A stretch of DNA of 50,017 nucleotides from Acidimicrobiaceae bacterium (GTDB lineage: Bacteria > Actinomycetota > Acidimicrobiia > Acidimicrobiales > RAAP-2). Numbering within the stretch: the first letter of the stretch is position 1; the number at the start of each line of letters is the position of its first letter. Both the position numbers and the translations under genes were made by a program. This document shows, one piece after another, positions 1 through 8,609 of the stretch. The stretch covers positions 1 to 50,017 of the forward strand of contig JAOBWI010000043.1 of assembly GCA_025463285.1 (NCBI GenBank), in the 5' to 3' direction. Under the pieces are notes generated by a model. That model was not told the DNA's origin. It was given only the letters and a program-made list of their open reading frames with translations, and made no database searches.

Positions 1-2
1 TG

Positions 3-896
3 TTTCCTCTCCTGTTACTCCTCATTACCGTTTTGGGCATCGTGCTCGCTAATAACCCAGCGGACCGGGCGCGCGTGTTGCACACAGCTGTTGGTCAGTT
101 TCCCATCATTGGTCAACAACTCGCCCACAATATTCACGCCATAAAACGGAGCTCGGTACTCGGCCTCATCTTCGGACTTCTCGGCTTGGTCTACGGTTCG
201 ACGGGGCTGGCGCAGGCCGGACTGTTCGCTATGGAACAGGTCTGGAACATCCCTGCCGTCGCACGACCGAGTTACTTGATCCGGATGATTCGTGCGGTGG
301 TGTTTCTCGTCGTGCTCGCTGTCGGCCTGATTGTCACCACCGCTCTCGCGGGATTCGGCACCTTCGGAAGGCACAATCTCTGGCTCGGCCTGGTAGGAGA
401 AGTACTCGCTGCGGCGGTCAATGTGCTTCTCTATCTCGCTGCGTTTCGAACTCTTACACCGCGCCAAGTGGCCACCCGATCTCTGCTACCCGGCGTCATT
501 GTGGGAGGAATCGCGTGGACAGTCCTTCAAGCGGTCGGGGGTTATGTTGTGGGCCACGACCTGAAAGGGGCTAGCGCACTCTACGGCCTCTTCGGGCTGG
601 TACTCGGACTGGTCGCGTGGATCTATCTCGGAGCCAAATTTACGATCTATTCTGCCGAGGTGAACACGGTCGTTCATCATCGACTGTGGCCGCGCGGACT
701 AGTCCATCCTCCCCTGACCGAGGCCGACCAGCGCTCGCTCGCCTTCCAGGTCCTTCAAACCCAACAGCGTCGCGAACAAGAGGTCAGCACTCGATTTCAC
801 GGCGAACCAATGACCCAAGACCAATATCGCGAACGCGGTTTCACGATTGACAAGGACTCACTCGGTATTGACGAACACTCTCCTGGTAGCTCATAA
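3..896 (+). CDS. YihY/BrkB-family inner membrane protein (5' end outside window)
   Basis: The frame is open to the left edge of the window, so the N-terminus is missing; a TTG at 33 could be mistaken for the start. What is left (about 297 residues) has five or so hydrophobic segments, including a long GLIFGLLGLVYG helix and, near the end, an EVNTV motif after the last helix, as in the YihY/UPF0761 (formerly RNase BN) family. These are integral membrane proteins of uncertain, probably transport, function. The C-terminal 60 residues after the last helix are hydrophilic and rich in Q, R and E, so they probably lie in the cytoplasm. The gene converges on the transporter at 952-2094; the 55 bp between them show no clear terminator. 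Confidence 0.8.
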   Translation, partial: FPLLLLLITVLGIVLANNPADRARVLHTAVGQFPIIGQQLAHNIHAIKRSSVLGLIFGLLGLVYGSTGLAQAGLFAMEQVWNIPAVARPSYLIRMIRAVVFLVVLAVGLIVTTALAGFGTFGRHNLWLGLVGEVLAAAVNVLLYLAAFRTLTPRQVATRSLLPGVIVGGIAWTVLQAVGGYVVGHDLKGASALYGLFGLVLGLVAWIYLGAKFTIYSAEVNTVVHHRLWPRGLVHPPLTEADQRSLAFQVLQTQQRREQEVSTRFHGEPMTQDQYRERGFTIDKDSLGIDEHSPGSS

Positions 897-951
897 GACC
901 AACAGTCGTCAACGGGGTCTGCGCTATGAAAGGCCAGTGTCGAGTAACCAG

Positions 952-2094
952 CTATCGCTGATTTTGCCGCGGAATCGCCACCTCTTCGAGAATAAGTTGT
1001 ACGGTTGCCGCCGCGGGAATGGCCACGAGGGCGCCGACCAGGCCAAGCAGCGCGGCGCCGATCAGTGTGGCCACAATCGTAAGTCCCGGAGGAACCTTCA
1101 CGGTACGCTTCATGACCCGAGGGTTAAGTAAGTAGTCCTCGAGATATCGATAGGCAATATAGAACGCGCCCGTCGCTATCCCAATGGGCACGCCCCGGGT
1201 GAACGCCACCAGGGTCACCACGACGCCCGCGATTGTTGAACCAACCATAGGAATCAGATCAAAAAGGGCCACGAAGAGCGCGAGGACGAGGGCGTAGGGG
1301 ACGCCAAACGCAAGCAGCCACAAGTAGGTCCCCGCGCCAGAAATAAGTGACGTGAGGAGATTGCCCAACATGAATCCTCCGACCCGGGTAAACACCTCGG
1401 TGGTCAACAAGTCAACTCGACCGCGTCGACTTCTGGGGATCAGCGAGAGCCAGAGCCTCTTCACTCCCGGCAGCGCGAAGAGAAAGTAAATCGTGAGAAC
1501 CATCACGCTGATGGTGGCGACGCCCAGAGAGAGGAGGAACTTTCCAGCCCCTAATACTCCGCCTGCGGGGAGCTTGAGCTTCGAGCTGCCTTTGAGATAG
1601 CTCGTCAAATGAAGTTTGCGCACCAGCCTTCCCGCCCAACCCTTACCCGCCGCCAAGTTCGCCTTATAACGGGGATAGTTCTTCACCAATATTTGAACCT
1701 CGTGCGTAATGGGAGAGGCCGCTAAAATGGTGAACAGCGCGATGACCACCACAAACCCCAGCGTTACGAGGCCGACAGCGAATCCCCGACGAAGGCCTCG
1801 GTTCACTAAGAACTCAATGATGGGATTGAGGCCGATAGCGACAAACAGTGCCAGTCCAATGATGACAAGCACCGTGGTGATATCGGCAATGCCTCTTACG
1901 ATGAGATAGGCCACCGCCACACCAAAAGCAGCATTGAGCCCCACGAAAAACGGTGCCCGGCGATCAAACGGACGACCAAGTAGTCCCAGTGATTCGTCGG
2001 ACTCGTCAAGTTCTCGTTCGAGCGTTGCAGGAAGAATCAGCACGGGCGGAATCTCCTCATCGAGTTCCCGATTCGGTTCGGCGTCCAACGTCAT
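952..2094 (-). CDS. AI-2E family transporter (UPF0118 permease)
   Basis: A 380-residue polytopic membrane protein of the AI-2E exporter/UPF0118 family. A hydrophilic N-terminal tail of about 45 residues rich in D and E is followed by paired helices, a long amphipathic periplasmic-type stretch (residues about 130-190), and the typical C-terminal block with the FDLIPMVGS motif and a conserved PPG segment (VKVPPGLTIV). Family members export signalling molecules or ions; the substrate here cannot be read from sequence. The start is an ATG with a good Shine-Dalgarno, GGAAGGAGAGGT, directly before it. Convergent with the YihY-like gene; stands alone as a transcription unit. Confidence 0.85.
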   Translation of the reverse strand: MTLDAEPNRELDEEIPPVLILPATLERELDESDESLGLLGRPFDRRAPFFVGLNAAFGVAVAYLIVRGIADITTVLVIIGLALFVAIGLNPIIEFLVNRGLRRGFAVGLVTLGFVVVIALFTILAASPITHEVQILVKNYPRYKANLAAGKGWAGRLVRKLHLTSYLKGSSKLKLPAGGVLGAGKFLLSLGVATISVMVLTIYFLFALPGVKRLWLSLIPRSRRGRVDLLTTEVFTRVGGFMLGNLLTSLISGAGTYLWLLAFGVPYALVLALFVALFDLIPMVGSTIAGVVVTLVAFTRGVPIGIATGAFYIAYRYLEDYLLNPRVMKRTVKVPPGLTIVATLIGAALLGLVGALVAIPAAATVQLILEEVAIPRQNQR

Positions 2095-2760
2095 ACCTCT
2101 CCTTCCCCCTGGGTCACAGCGGACTTCCTAATGTCACAAACGAGAGGCCTTTTGCATCGTTGCCACTCGTCGGAACGAATGACGCCCATAGTGTCTTTCA
2201 CGACAGCCACCATGTCAAGCAGCTCCCTAAGTTTTTTTACGCCATGACGCGATCTCTGGCTCGACGAAGGGCACGAGAAAACTCATCTGTAGACAGGTAA
2301 CGAAGGATGCAGCGCACTCGCGTTTGCGCCGTTGAAATGTGGAGCCGTCTCAAAACCCTTTCAGCGACAGCAGCTGATAGCGAGCGGTAGTGAGAAGGAC
2401 TGTGACGATCGACATCATCGCAAGGAAGCCACCGAGTCGCCGCTCGAGGGCGAACCAACAGAACTAGTGAGCGGCCTGTTTGACGTGCACTCCAGAGATG
2501 GCGCGAAATTATCAAGCGCGTTCACACTCGAACGTGGCACCGAGAGAGGCTGGCTGCGGCGAGCTACCGCTGACGTTACCTCGCAGAACGAAACGAAGAA
2601 CATTAAAAATCTAGGGCATGCTTGTATGGGGACGGGCATCGGCGATGGTTCAAAGAAGAATTGTCGATGTTCTTTTCGGACTGCACCAGCGCCCTGCTTA
2701 GCCCCCTCCGAGGGCGGCCGGAAACATTCAGAATGCCCGGCCGACCCGTCGTCGGCGGCG
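2095..2760. other. Intergenic stretch without a convincing gene
   Basis: About 665 bp between the AI-2E transporter start and the end of the PIN-like gene. Open frames exist on both strands, but they overlap each other, give proteins of biased composition, lack ribosome binding sites and show no family motif. No tRNA or clear hairpin-plus-T terminator was seen. The neighbouring region carries a toxin-antitoxin pair and gene fossils, so decayed genes here are plausible. Confidence 0.4.
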
Positions 2761-3186
2761 TCATTTCGGGGTGACGATTTCCCACGCGAGACGTTCGCCG
2801 TCAAGAACAGCCGGCAACACTCCCTTGGCTACCTCTGGAGACAGCCAGATCGTGGCGGCGAGGGCGCGGGCTGCCGCTGCCGCCTCAAGGTTGAGAAGGT
2901 TCAATTTAGGGTGGCGCTCGGCAATCTCAACCATTAGCGGTACAAGCTGCCGTGTTGGGGGAAGGCCAATGCGCTCGGGTAACTGAAGCATTGCGCCGAT
3001 TGCGCGCTGCTGATCGAGAAGCTGTAACTCGCGGAATGGTCCCGAAAGATATCCGCCAGCACTAAGAACGGCAGCACGGCACGCGCGGTAGTACCAGTAG
3101 ACGGTGGTGTGCAATTGCACCCCCGATCTAGGCACGCCAACGAGAAGCTCCTCGATCAAGAGGCGGTCGTCAAGGACGACGTTCAC
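2761..3186 (-). CDS. PIN-domain-like protein, putative toxin of a VapBC-type pair
   Basis: 141 residues, second gene of a two-gene unit. The N-terminus VVLDDRLLIEEL fits the first beta strand and first acidic residue of a PIN ribonuclease fold, and an alanine-rich helix followed by ATIWLSPE resembles the C-terminal strand of PIN proteins. The usual late acidic residues are not all obvious, so activity is uncertain. It starts with a GTG that overlaps the antitoxin stop by one base (TAGTG), which indicates translational coupling. Known for the family: single-strand RNA cleavage held in check by the partner. Inferred here: type II toxin role, mainly from gene order and length. Confidence 0.5.
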   Translation of the reverse strand: MNVVLDDRLLIEELLVGVPRSGVQLHTTVYWYYRACRAAVLSAGGYLSGPFRELQLLDQQRAIGAMLQLPERIGLPPTRQLVPLMVEIAERHPKLNLLNLEAAAAARALAATIWLSPEVAKGVLPAVLDGERLAWEIVTPK

Positions 3187-3428
3187 TACTGCTCTGCGAG
3201 GTCGGGATCGCCGATCGCTGCTAACCCAGCGCTGTAGCGCTCGGTGAGGACACCTTTCAGTACCGCCTTGGCACGAGCCATCCCCCCGGGCAGAACCAAT
3301 GCGGCGTCGCCCAAGTCAATGAAGGCGATTTCGCCACCGTTCTCGATGCCCCAACGATGCCTGAGCTCTGCGGGAAGATTAGTTTGACCACGTTGCGACA
3401 CACGGGCTTGACTGACGGGTGTTGACAT
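3186..3428 (-). CDS. AbrB/MazE/SpoVT-family antitoxin
   Basis: 80 residues with an N-terminal swapped-hairpin (AbrB/MazE/VapB-like) DNA-binding domain: RVSQRGQTNLPAELRHRWGI followed by two short strands ending in ALVLPGG. The remaining 30 residues would bind the toxin. Such antitoxins neutralise their partner and repress their own promoter. The gene lies directly before the PIN-like gene with a one-base overlap. Its ATG is preceded by TACAAT and six bases, so the transcript is probably leaderless, and autoregulation would act on that promoter. Confidence 0.7.
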   Translation of the reverse strand: MSTPVSQARVSQRGQTNLPAELRHRWGIENGGEIAFIDLGDAALVLPGGMARAKAVLKGVLTERYSAGLAAIGDPDLAEQ

Positions 3429-3434
3429 GGATGC

Positions 3435-3440
3435 ATTGTA
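3435..3440 (-). promoter_or_regulatory. Putative -10 box of the antitoxin-toxin unit
   Basis: TACAAT on the minus strand, six bases before the antitoxin ATG, with no Shine-Dalgarno between. Spacing fits transcription starting at or next to the start codon. No strong -35 hexamer is seen. Confidence 0.45.
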
Positions 3441-3572
3441 CCATGCCCCTTGCTACAAAGCGTCGTCGCGAACAGTGCGATTTCACGCCTTTCTAGATGA
3501 TCGACGCGTTGGAGTTCCCTTCGAAATTCACACGTCACATCGCCGCAATGGTTAACACGACGAGACGACGGA

Positions 3573-3653
3573 CTACCTAATGTGCACGTCAGAGATCCCG
3601 CGAGCAATGATGAGCCGTTGAATCTCAGAAGTCCCCTCGAAAATGGTGTAGAT
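3573..3653 (-). pseudogene. Fossil of an acyl-CoA dehydrogenase 3' end
   Basis: By eye, 3574-3653 matches the last 26 codons and stop of the acyl-CoA dehydrogenase at 9905-11119 at about 70 of 80 positions. Read on the minus strand it gives [15 protein letters not shown] and the terminal VHIR before a stop, that is, the family's catalytic-glutamate motif and C-terminus. Similarity ends abruptly at 3653 and the rest of the gene is absent. The piece is either a remnant of a deleted paralogue or a short duplicated fragment. It cannot make an enzyme. Confidence 0.75.
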
Positions 3654-3703
3654 ACTGGAGCGGATCATGAAAACTCCTCATCAACGGACCTTTGTGACAT
3701 GGC

Positions 3704-3777
3704 AGACCCACTAACGATTGGAATAGACCCAGTTTGGAGCCATTTGGGTCCCAGTTACAGAGCCCATAAGTGGGTCT
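3704..3777. repeat. Nested 74-bp palindrome, possible MITE or structured RNA
   Basis: The outer arms are a perfect 9-bp inverted repeat, AGACCCACT (3704-3712) and AGTGGGTCT (3769-3777). Inside lies a second inverted pair of the same core, GACCCA (3726-3731) and TGGGTC (3745-3750). The element lies about 50 bp beyond the acyl-CoA dehydrogenase fossil. The same hexamer pair recurs at 9798-9821. No transposase is near. It could be a miniature transposable element end pair, a regulator site cluster or a chance structure. Confidence 0.4.
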
Positions 3778-3968
3778 CTCACGAGCGCAATTTTCGGTCG
3801 TACATCTCATCGCAGCCTTTGAGATGAATCCAAGCCCCGGGTTTAGGACGAAAAGGCTGCGACCATCGGCGTGGTCGAGATTTGAATGGGGCTCGTCGCG
3901 AAGTCCCTCCTCTTGGTCTCCGCGTGTAACCGCGTGAAGTTTGCGGTAGGTGCTCCCCCACCGTGCAT

Positions 3969-4370
3969 CTAGAGGAACCGCACGTCCACTCCACGACCCA
4001 GTGTCGTATGGATTTTGCAATGCTCGCCGGCACGCAGCAGGCGCGCGCGATCATTTTCACTCAACGTTCCATCGAGTCGGAGCGCGATGGTCGCTTTCGC
4101 CAAACGTGCGGGCGGTCCGACCTCTTCCCCAGTGGCGACTGCGGTCACTTCGAAAAGGCCGTCCACCCCATGGTGCTCGGCGTAGGCGCGTACCGTACCC
4201 GCAACGCACATCGCGAGTGACGCGAGGAGTAAATCGACCGCACGAACTCCTTGGTCGCCCTCACGCCGCGACCGCACTCGAACCGCGCCGTTCGTGAACT
4301 CAAAAAGTCCCCGTTCACTCGACGTAACGCTCACCGTTCGACCATGCAGCGCTACCAATGACTCACTCAT
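3969..4370 (-). CDS. OsmC-family protein
   Basis: 133 residues from the ATG at 4370; a longer open frame to 4454 lies inside the sulfatase and is rejected. The two OsmC cysteines are present: one in LASLAMCVAGTV at the start of the central helix and one in the C-terminal GEHCKIHTTL motif (Cys then Pro/Lys, short spacer, His). Known members reduce organic hydroperoxides or bind acyl/thiol compounds in the cytoplasm. The start overlaps the sulfatase stop by 8 bases (ATGAGTGA), so it is the last gene of the sulfate-ester operon and translationally coupled. A role in coping with reactive sulfur or peroxide by-products is inference. Confidence 0.8.
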   Translation of the reverse strand: MSESLVALHGRTVSVTSSERGLFEFTNGAVRVRSRREGDQGVRAVDLLLASLAMCVAGTVRAYAEHHGVDGLFEVTAVATGEEVGPPARLAKATIALRLDGTLSENDRARLLRAGEHCKIHTTLGRGVDVRFL

Positions 4371-6687
4371 ACGCGTGGGCCGCATCAATCGTCGCCGCAA
4401 GCACGGCTTCGGGACTGTAGGGCGCGTAAGCACCCGGCACGTAGGTGACCGCATCGAGGTCGCCGGTGTAGGGGAATGAACCGTTGCGTTCGAAAACCGG
4501 CCACGACACCGGGGAACGCCGATTAATGCCCACGTCGATACCTTGGAATGGCGCCATGCCGAGCAGCATCAAGACACCATCAAGTCGCACCCGCTCTTCG
4601 CCATCGACGAGCACCGTGAGGTTCCACTGGTAGTCCTCGACACCTTGGACGTCGAGGGTGACGTCGTGTCGACCTGAGTCGAGTGTTCCGGCGTCGACTT
4701 CGTGCAGGTCGCCGTACTCGTTGTACGCGAGTCGCAAGTTTCGACCTTCCACGTAGACCATGTAACCGCCGCCCTGGTCTCCGTGGGCGAAAAGCACGCC
4801 CTCGTCGTCTCTTCCATGCACCAGCGACGCCGTTGCCCGAAAGGATCTCAGCGTCACGAGCTTCGACGAGCGATAGCGCTCCAGTGTCGGCGTGCCGGCC
4901 AGAATCCGGACAGGTTCCGTAAGTCGATCCTCAAACGGTCGACGAACGGTTCCCATGTAGCCGGTGAAGTCATTCAGGGGGAAGACCTTGTTGTCCCACG
5001 CGCTACGCTCCCACGCCGCAGATAGTTCGCGAACGAGTCCCGGTCGTTCGTGTGCGACATTGTGACGCTCAGTGGGATCTGCACGGATGTCGTAGAGCTC
5101 CCACTCCTGGTCGTCGTAGGGACTACGCGGGCGATGCAACGTGACAAGTTTCCACCCGTCCTTGTAGAAACTTCGATTACCCATGAACTCCGAGTACTGC
5201 TCGTGGTGCGCACTGAGATAGTCGCTGTCGTTCAAGGACGCGGCGAAACTCACGCCATCGAGCGCCACGACCTCAACGCCGCGAAACTGCTTCGGCCGCT
5301 CGACGCCGGTCAGTTCCAGCAACGTCGGGAGAAGGTCGGTCACGTACTGGTATTCACGTCGCACTTGACCTCGGGACTGCTCATCGATACCCTTGGGCCA
5401 ACTGAACAGAAACGGGACGCGCACCCCGCCAGCGTGCGTAAATCCCTTGTAGAGACGAAACGGCGTGTTGGACGCCATGCCCCAACCCCGCGGGTAGTGC
5501 ACCATCGCTCGAGGTCCGCCGATCAAGTCGATGTCCCTCGCGACGTCACTCTGCCAATCTGCGGGCAATCGCAGGCCATGGATGAACTGTTTGAAATAAC
5601 TGCGAGTGCCGTGCTCGCCACCCTCGGCAGTGCCGCCATTGTCGGACATGAAGATGACAATCGTGTTCTCGAGTTCACCGAGATTCTCGACTACGTCGAG
5701 CAGGCGCCCTAAGTTCTCATCGACACTCTCTATGGACGCGGCGTACACCTCCATGTAGCGCGCGAACACCGCCCTCGTGTCTTCATCGAGTTCATCCCAC
5801 GATGCCACGTCGAGGAACGCTTCGGCGTTGCGATCCGCCATCTGCGTGTCGTCGTCGAAGAGGCCGGTCTCTTTCTGTCGGGCAAAACGCTTCTCGCGCA
5901 AGTCGTCCCAGCCGGCGTCATATCGTCCGCGATACTTCGCGATGTCCTCGGGCTTGGCCTGGAGAGGACCGTGCACCGCGTTGTGCGCCACGTAGCAAAA
6001 GAACGGTTTGTGAGCGTCGCTCGCGCGCAGACCTTTGATCATTGCAATCGCGTGATCGGTGATGTCGTCCGGTAAGTAGTAACCCGGCGGGTACTCATCA
6101 ACGTCAACCGGCGAGTTGTCACTGATCAACCGGTGAGGATGATGAAGGTTGGTGAGCCCTTCGAGGACGCCGTAGTAGCGGTCGAATCCCTGCTGGCAGG
6201 GCCAACTGCGCCGCGCACCGGCGTCATTCATCACCGCGTCACGCGTCAAGTGCCACTTGCCGACGCAGAACGTGGCGTAGCCCGCGTCGCGCAGCGTCAC
6301 GGCAAGCGTCGGTACGTTCTCGGCGATCTCCATCGTGTACCCGGGGAACCCCGGATCCATGTTGGCAACGGAAGCGAAGCCCGCGCGGTGAGGGTTGAGA
6401 CCAGTCAGGAACGCCCCGCGCGCCGGGGAACACACGGGCGTCGTGTGGTAGTTGGTGTAGCGAAGGCCTTCGCGGGCGAGACGGTCCAAGGTCGGCGTCG
6501 ATACTTCCGCGCCAAAGGGACCGATGTCGCTGAAACCCATATCGTCGAGCAATACGACGATGACGTTTGGTGCCTCGACGGGTGGCATGGGCGTGGGGGG
6601 CCACCACGACGTCGACTCCTCGACGGTCTTGCCGACTTGACCGCCCCACCCGTCATAGTGACGGGTGGGGCCTTCTTCGATAGTCAT
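4363..6687 (-). CDS. Arylsulfatase-type type I sulfatase
   Basis: 774 residues. The N-terminal alkaline-phosphatase-like core opens with NVIVVLLDDMGFSDIG (metal-binding Asp pair at about 48-49) and carries the sulfatase signature CSPARGAFLTG with Cys86, which would be converted to formylglycine; further metal and substrate motifs include FMSDNGG and GKWHL. A C-terminal beta-rich region (about 550-774) follows, as in the large AtsA-like bacterial sulfatases. No signal peptide is visible, so the enzyme should act on imported sulfate esters in the cytoplasm, releasing sulfate. The chosen ATG has AGGGAGACGGAC before it and lies 10 bp after the binding-protein gene; an ATG 14 codons upstream overlaps that gene. 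The formylglycine-generating enzyme is not in this window. Confidence 0.92.
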   Translation of the reverse strand: MTIEEGPTRHYDGWGGQVGKTVEESTSWWPPTPMPPVEAPNVIVVLLDDMGFSDIGPFGAEVSTPTLDRLAREGLRYTNYHTTPVCSPARGAFLTGLNPHRAGFASVANMDPGFPGYTMEIAENVPTLAVTLRDAGYATFCVGKWHLTRDAVMNDAGARRSWPCQQGFDRYYGVLEGLTNLHHPHRLISDNSPVDVDEYPPGYYLPDDITDHAIAMIKGLRASDAHKPFFCYVAHNAVHGPLQAKPEDIAKYRGRYDAGWDDLREKRFARQKETGLFDDDTQMADRNAEAFLDVASWDELDEDTRAVFARYMEVYAASIESVDENLGRLLDVVENLGELENTIVIFMSDNGGTAEGGEHGTRSYFKQFIHGLRLPADWQSDVARDIDLIGGPRAMVHYPRGWGMASNTPFRLYKGFTHAGGVRVPFLFSWPKGIDEQSRGQVRREYQYVTDLLPTLLELTGVERPKQFRGVEVVALDGVSFAASLNDSDYLSAHHEQYSEFMGNRSFYKDGWKLVTLHRPRSPYDDQEWELYDIRADPTERHNVAHERPGLVRELSAAWERSAWDNKVFPLNDFTGYMGTVRRPFEDRLTEPVRILAGTPTLERYRSSKLVTLRSFRATASLVHGRDDEGVLFAHGDQGGGYMVYVEGRNLRLAYNEYGDLHEVDAGTLDSGRHDVTLDVQGVEDYQWNLTVLVDGEERVRLDGVLMLLGMAPFQGIDVGINRRSPVSWPVFERNGSFPYTGDLDAVTYVPGAYAPYSPEAVLAATIDAAHAYE

Positions 6688-6697
6688 GTCCGTCTCC

Positions 6698-7732
6698 CTA
6701 GCCCTTGGGTAACGTCGCGACGAGTGCATTGAACTTCGTCGTATAGAGCGTCTTCGTGTCCACGGGCGTCGTGAGAAGGCCGGCCTGTATGAAGGCGGCC
6801 GCTTCGTTCGTAATGCTGTTGTACTGATTGGGACCGATCTTCACGAACGACGCCAGTGCCGCGTTTACCGCCGCCGTCGCCAGTGGCAGCGAGATGCTGT
6901 TCGCTGTGGCGTAGTCCTGCGCCCACGTGGCGGTGTGCGTCGCGGCCCAGTGTTCGGCTACGGCGTAGCGGTGAAGATAGTCCGCGATCGCGGCACTCTT
7001 CTTCGTGTTGGCGAGTGCCGAATCGGCAGCGAGAAAGTACGAGTAACCCTTGGTGTAGCTCGTGCTGAGGGCTAACACGTCCGCGCCCGCCTGCACCGCT
7101 TCAGCCAGGTAGGGCTGAATCAAGACGGCCGCTTGGACCGAATTGGACGTCAGCGCCGAGAGGGCCAGCGCCGGGTTGAGGTTGACGATGGTGGCGTTCT
7201 TCCAACCGCCGTCGGCGCCGTTGAGCGCCTGAATCGCGACGTACTCAAGAATCGTGCCGCTGGCCGCTGCGATCTTCGTCCCCTTCAGTCCTCCGATTGA
7301 CGTGATCGTCGAGCCCTTGGGAACAACGAGCCCTAACGACGCGCCCGGAGCGACCGGCTGGGTGACGGCGACCACCTTGAGCGGCACGCCACTGGCCTGG
7401 GCGAAGATCGCCGGAGTGTCCGCGGTCACCGTGAGGTCAATTGAGTCGCCTTGAATGGCCGCGACGGCCGGCGGACCGGCGGGAAACGTGGCGAAGTTGA
7501 CTTTGTACTGCGCGCCCTTCAAGGCACCGGAGTCGTTGAGCAGAATCTGCGTCTGTCCCGCCAGGTCGCCGACGTTGAGCGTCACGCCACTGAGGTTGAT
7601 CTTCTTCGGCGTGGTCTTGTGCCTGCTCGAAGCCCCCGACGCTGACGCTCCGCCAATTGCTACAGCAATGGCAACGCTCACCAGCACGAAGGCCGCTCCG
7701 CTGCTTCTTAGATTCTTCCTGCTTTGTCTCAC
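6698..7732 (-). CDS. ABC transporter substrate-binding protein, sulfonate/sulfate-ester (SsuA/NMT1-like) type
   Basis: 344 residues with a secretory signal at residues about 8-35 (hydrophobic AAFVLVSVAIAVAIGG then small residues); no lipobox cysteine is evident. The mature part shows the SsuA/TauA/NMT1 fold features, including VPKGSTITSIGGLKGTKIA at about 150 and the IQGDSIDLTV segment. Start chosen as GTG at 7732 because AGAAGGG lies seven bases before it; an ATG 11 codons upstream has no such site. It follows the ATPase gene after 154 bp, a gap that might hold its own promoter, and precedes the sulfatase. The ligand is inferred to be an organosulfate or sulfonate from the operon. Confidence 0.85.
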   Translation of the reverse strand: MRQSRKNLRSSGAAFVLVSVAIAVAIGGASASGASSRHKTTPKKINLSGVTLNVGDLAGQTQILLNDSGALKGAQYKVNFATFPAGPPAVAAIQGDSIDLTVTADTPAIFAQASGVPLKVVAVTQPVAPGASLGLVVPKGSTITSIGGLKGTKIAAASGTILEYVAIQALNGADGGWKNATIVNLNPALALSALTSNSVQAAVLIQPYLAEAVQAGADVLALSTSYTKGYSYFLAADSALANTKKSAAIADYLHRYAVAEHWAATHTATWAQDYATANSISLPLATAAVNAALASFVKIGPNQYNSITNEAAAFIQAGLLTTPVDTKTLYTTKFNALVATLPKG

Positions 7733-7886
7733 GGTTTTCCCTTCTGGTGCGATGGCGTTGTGCACATCGTCTGGTGCTTTCGCTATTTTCTACTTTATCA
7801 ATGGAAATACTAGAGAATACGACTTAAGAACTCCGCAGCAAACCCTGCGTTCGCTATTACGAGGTCGCCTCCGTCGAGTGCGGTGC

Positions 7887-8609
7887 TCACTGGTTGACGC
7901 CCAACTCGCTCAGAAGTCGCCGACGAAGCGATGTGAACTCCGCACCGATCTCGCGCGGTCGCACCATTGGCACGTCGACTTCAAATCCAAGGTAGCCCTC
8001 TCGTAATAGAACGACACGGTCGGCCAGGAGCAGTGCTTCCTCCACGTCGTGCGTCACGAGCAAGACGGCCGGTCCGTGTCGCGCACACAGGTCCGCTATC
8101 AATTGCTGCATCTTGAGACGTGTCAACGCGTCGAGAGCGGCGAAGGGTTCATCGAGCAACAACAGCTGTGGTTCGCGTACCAGTGCGCGCGCGAGCGCGA
8201 CTCGTTGTGCCTCTCCCCCGGAAAGGGTCGCAGGCCATTCGTTCGCGTGCGACGCCAGACCAACCTCTTCGAGTGCGCCAATTGCCGCCGCGCGTGTCGC
8301 CTTGGAACGCTCGAGGCCTAACGAGACGTTCTGCCAGACGCGCTTGGAGTTCACGAGTCGAGGCTCTTGAAATACAACGGTGCGTGACCGAGGAACGAGC
8401 AGCTCCCCCGAGTCTGGTGTATCGAGGCCGGCGAGCAAGCGCAGCAAGGTGGTCTTACCACTCCCGCTCTTTCCCAACAAGGCGACGAATTCGCCGCGAC
8501 GGATCATCAGGTCGAGTCCATTGAGCGCCGGGTGTTCGCCGAATCGACGAATCAGCTGTTGCGTGTCAACGGCCAGAGACTCGTTACGCATTTCCAGTGT
8601 GGCACTCAT
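7887..8609 (-). CDS. ABC transporter ATP-binding protein (SsuB/TauB-like)
   Basis: About 240 residues with all nucleotide-binding motifs: Walker A GKSGSGKTT, a Q-loop in VVFQEPRLV, signature LSGGEAQRVALARAL, Walker B LLLLDEPFAALD and a switch His in VTHDVEEAL. The EPRL after the Q-loop is typical of the nitrate/sulfonate/taurine importer ATPases. The start at 8609 gives a classic ATGA overlap with the permease stop; an ATG eight codons upstream is less likely. It energises uptake with the permease at 8606-9478 and the binding protein downstream. Confidence 0.9.
   Translation of the reverse strand: MSATLEMRNESLAVDTQQLIRRFGEHPALNGLDLMIRRGEFVALLGKSGSGKTTLLRLLAGLDTPDSGELLVPRSRTVVFQEPRLVNSKRVWQNVSLGLERSKATRAAAIGALEEVGLASHANEWPATLSGGEAQRVALARALVREPQLLLLDEPFAALDALTRLKMQQLIADLCARHGPAVLLVTHDVEEALLLADRVVLLREGYLGFEVDVPMVRPREIGAEFTSLRRRLLSELGVNQ

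Noticed and set aside
2237-2515. Minus-strand 92-codon frame in the intergenic stretch
   Set aside because: No family resemblance or start signal; could be decayed DNA but not supportable.
2332-2937. Plus-strand open frame across 2.3-2.9 kb
   Set aside because: Biased composition, runs antisense into the PIN-like gene, no ribosome binding site or motif.
3625-4020. Minus-strand 131-codon frame near the palindrome
   Set aside because: It overlaps both the nested palindrome and the OsmC 3' end and has no motif; the acyl-CoA dehydrogenase fossil explains part of the region in another frame.
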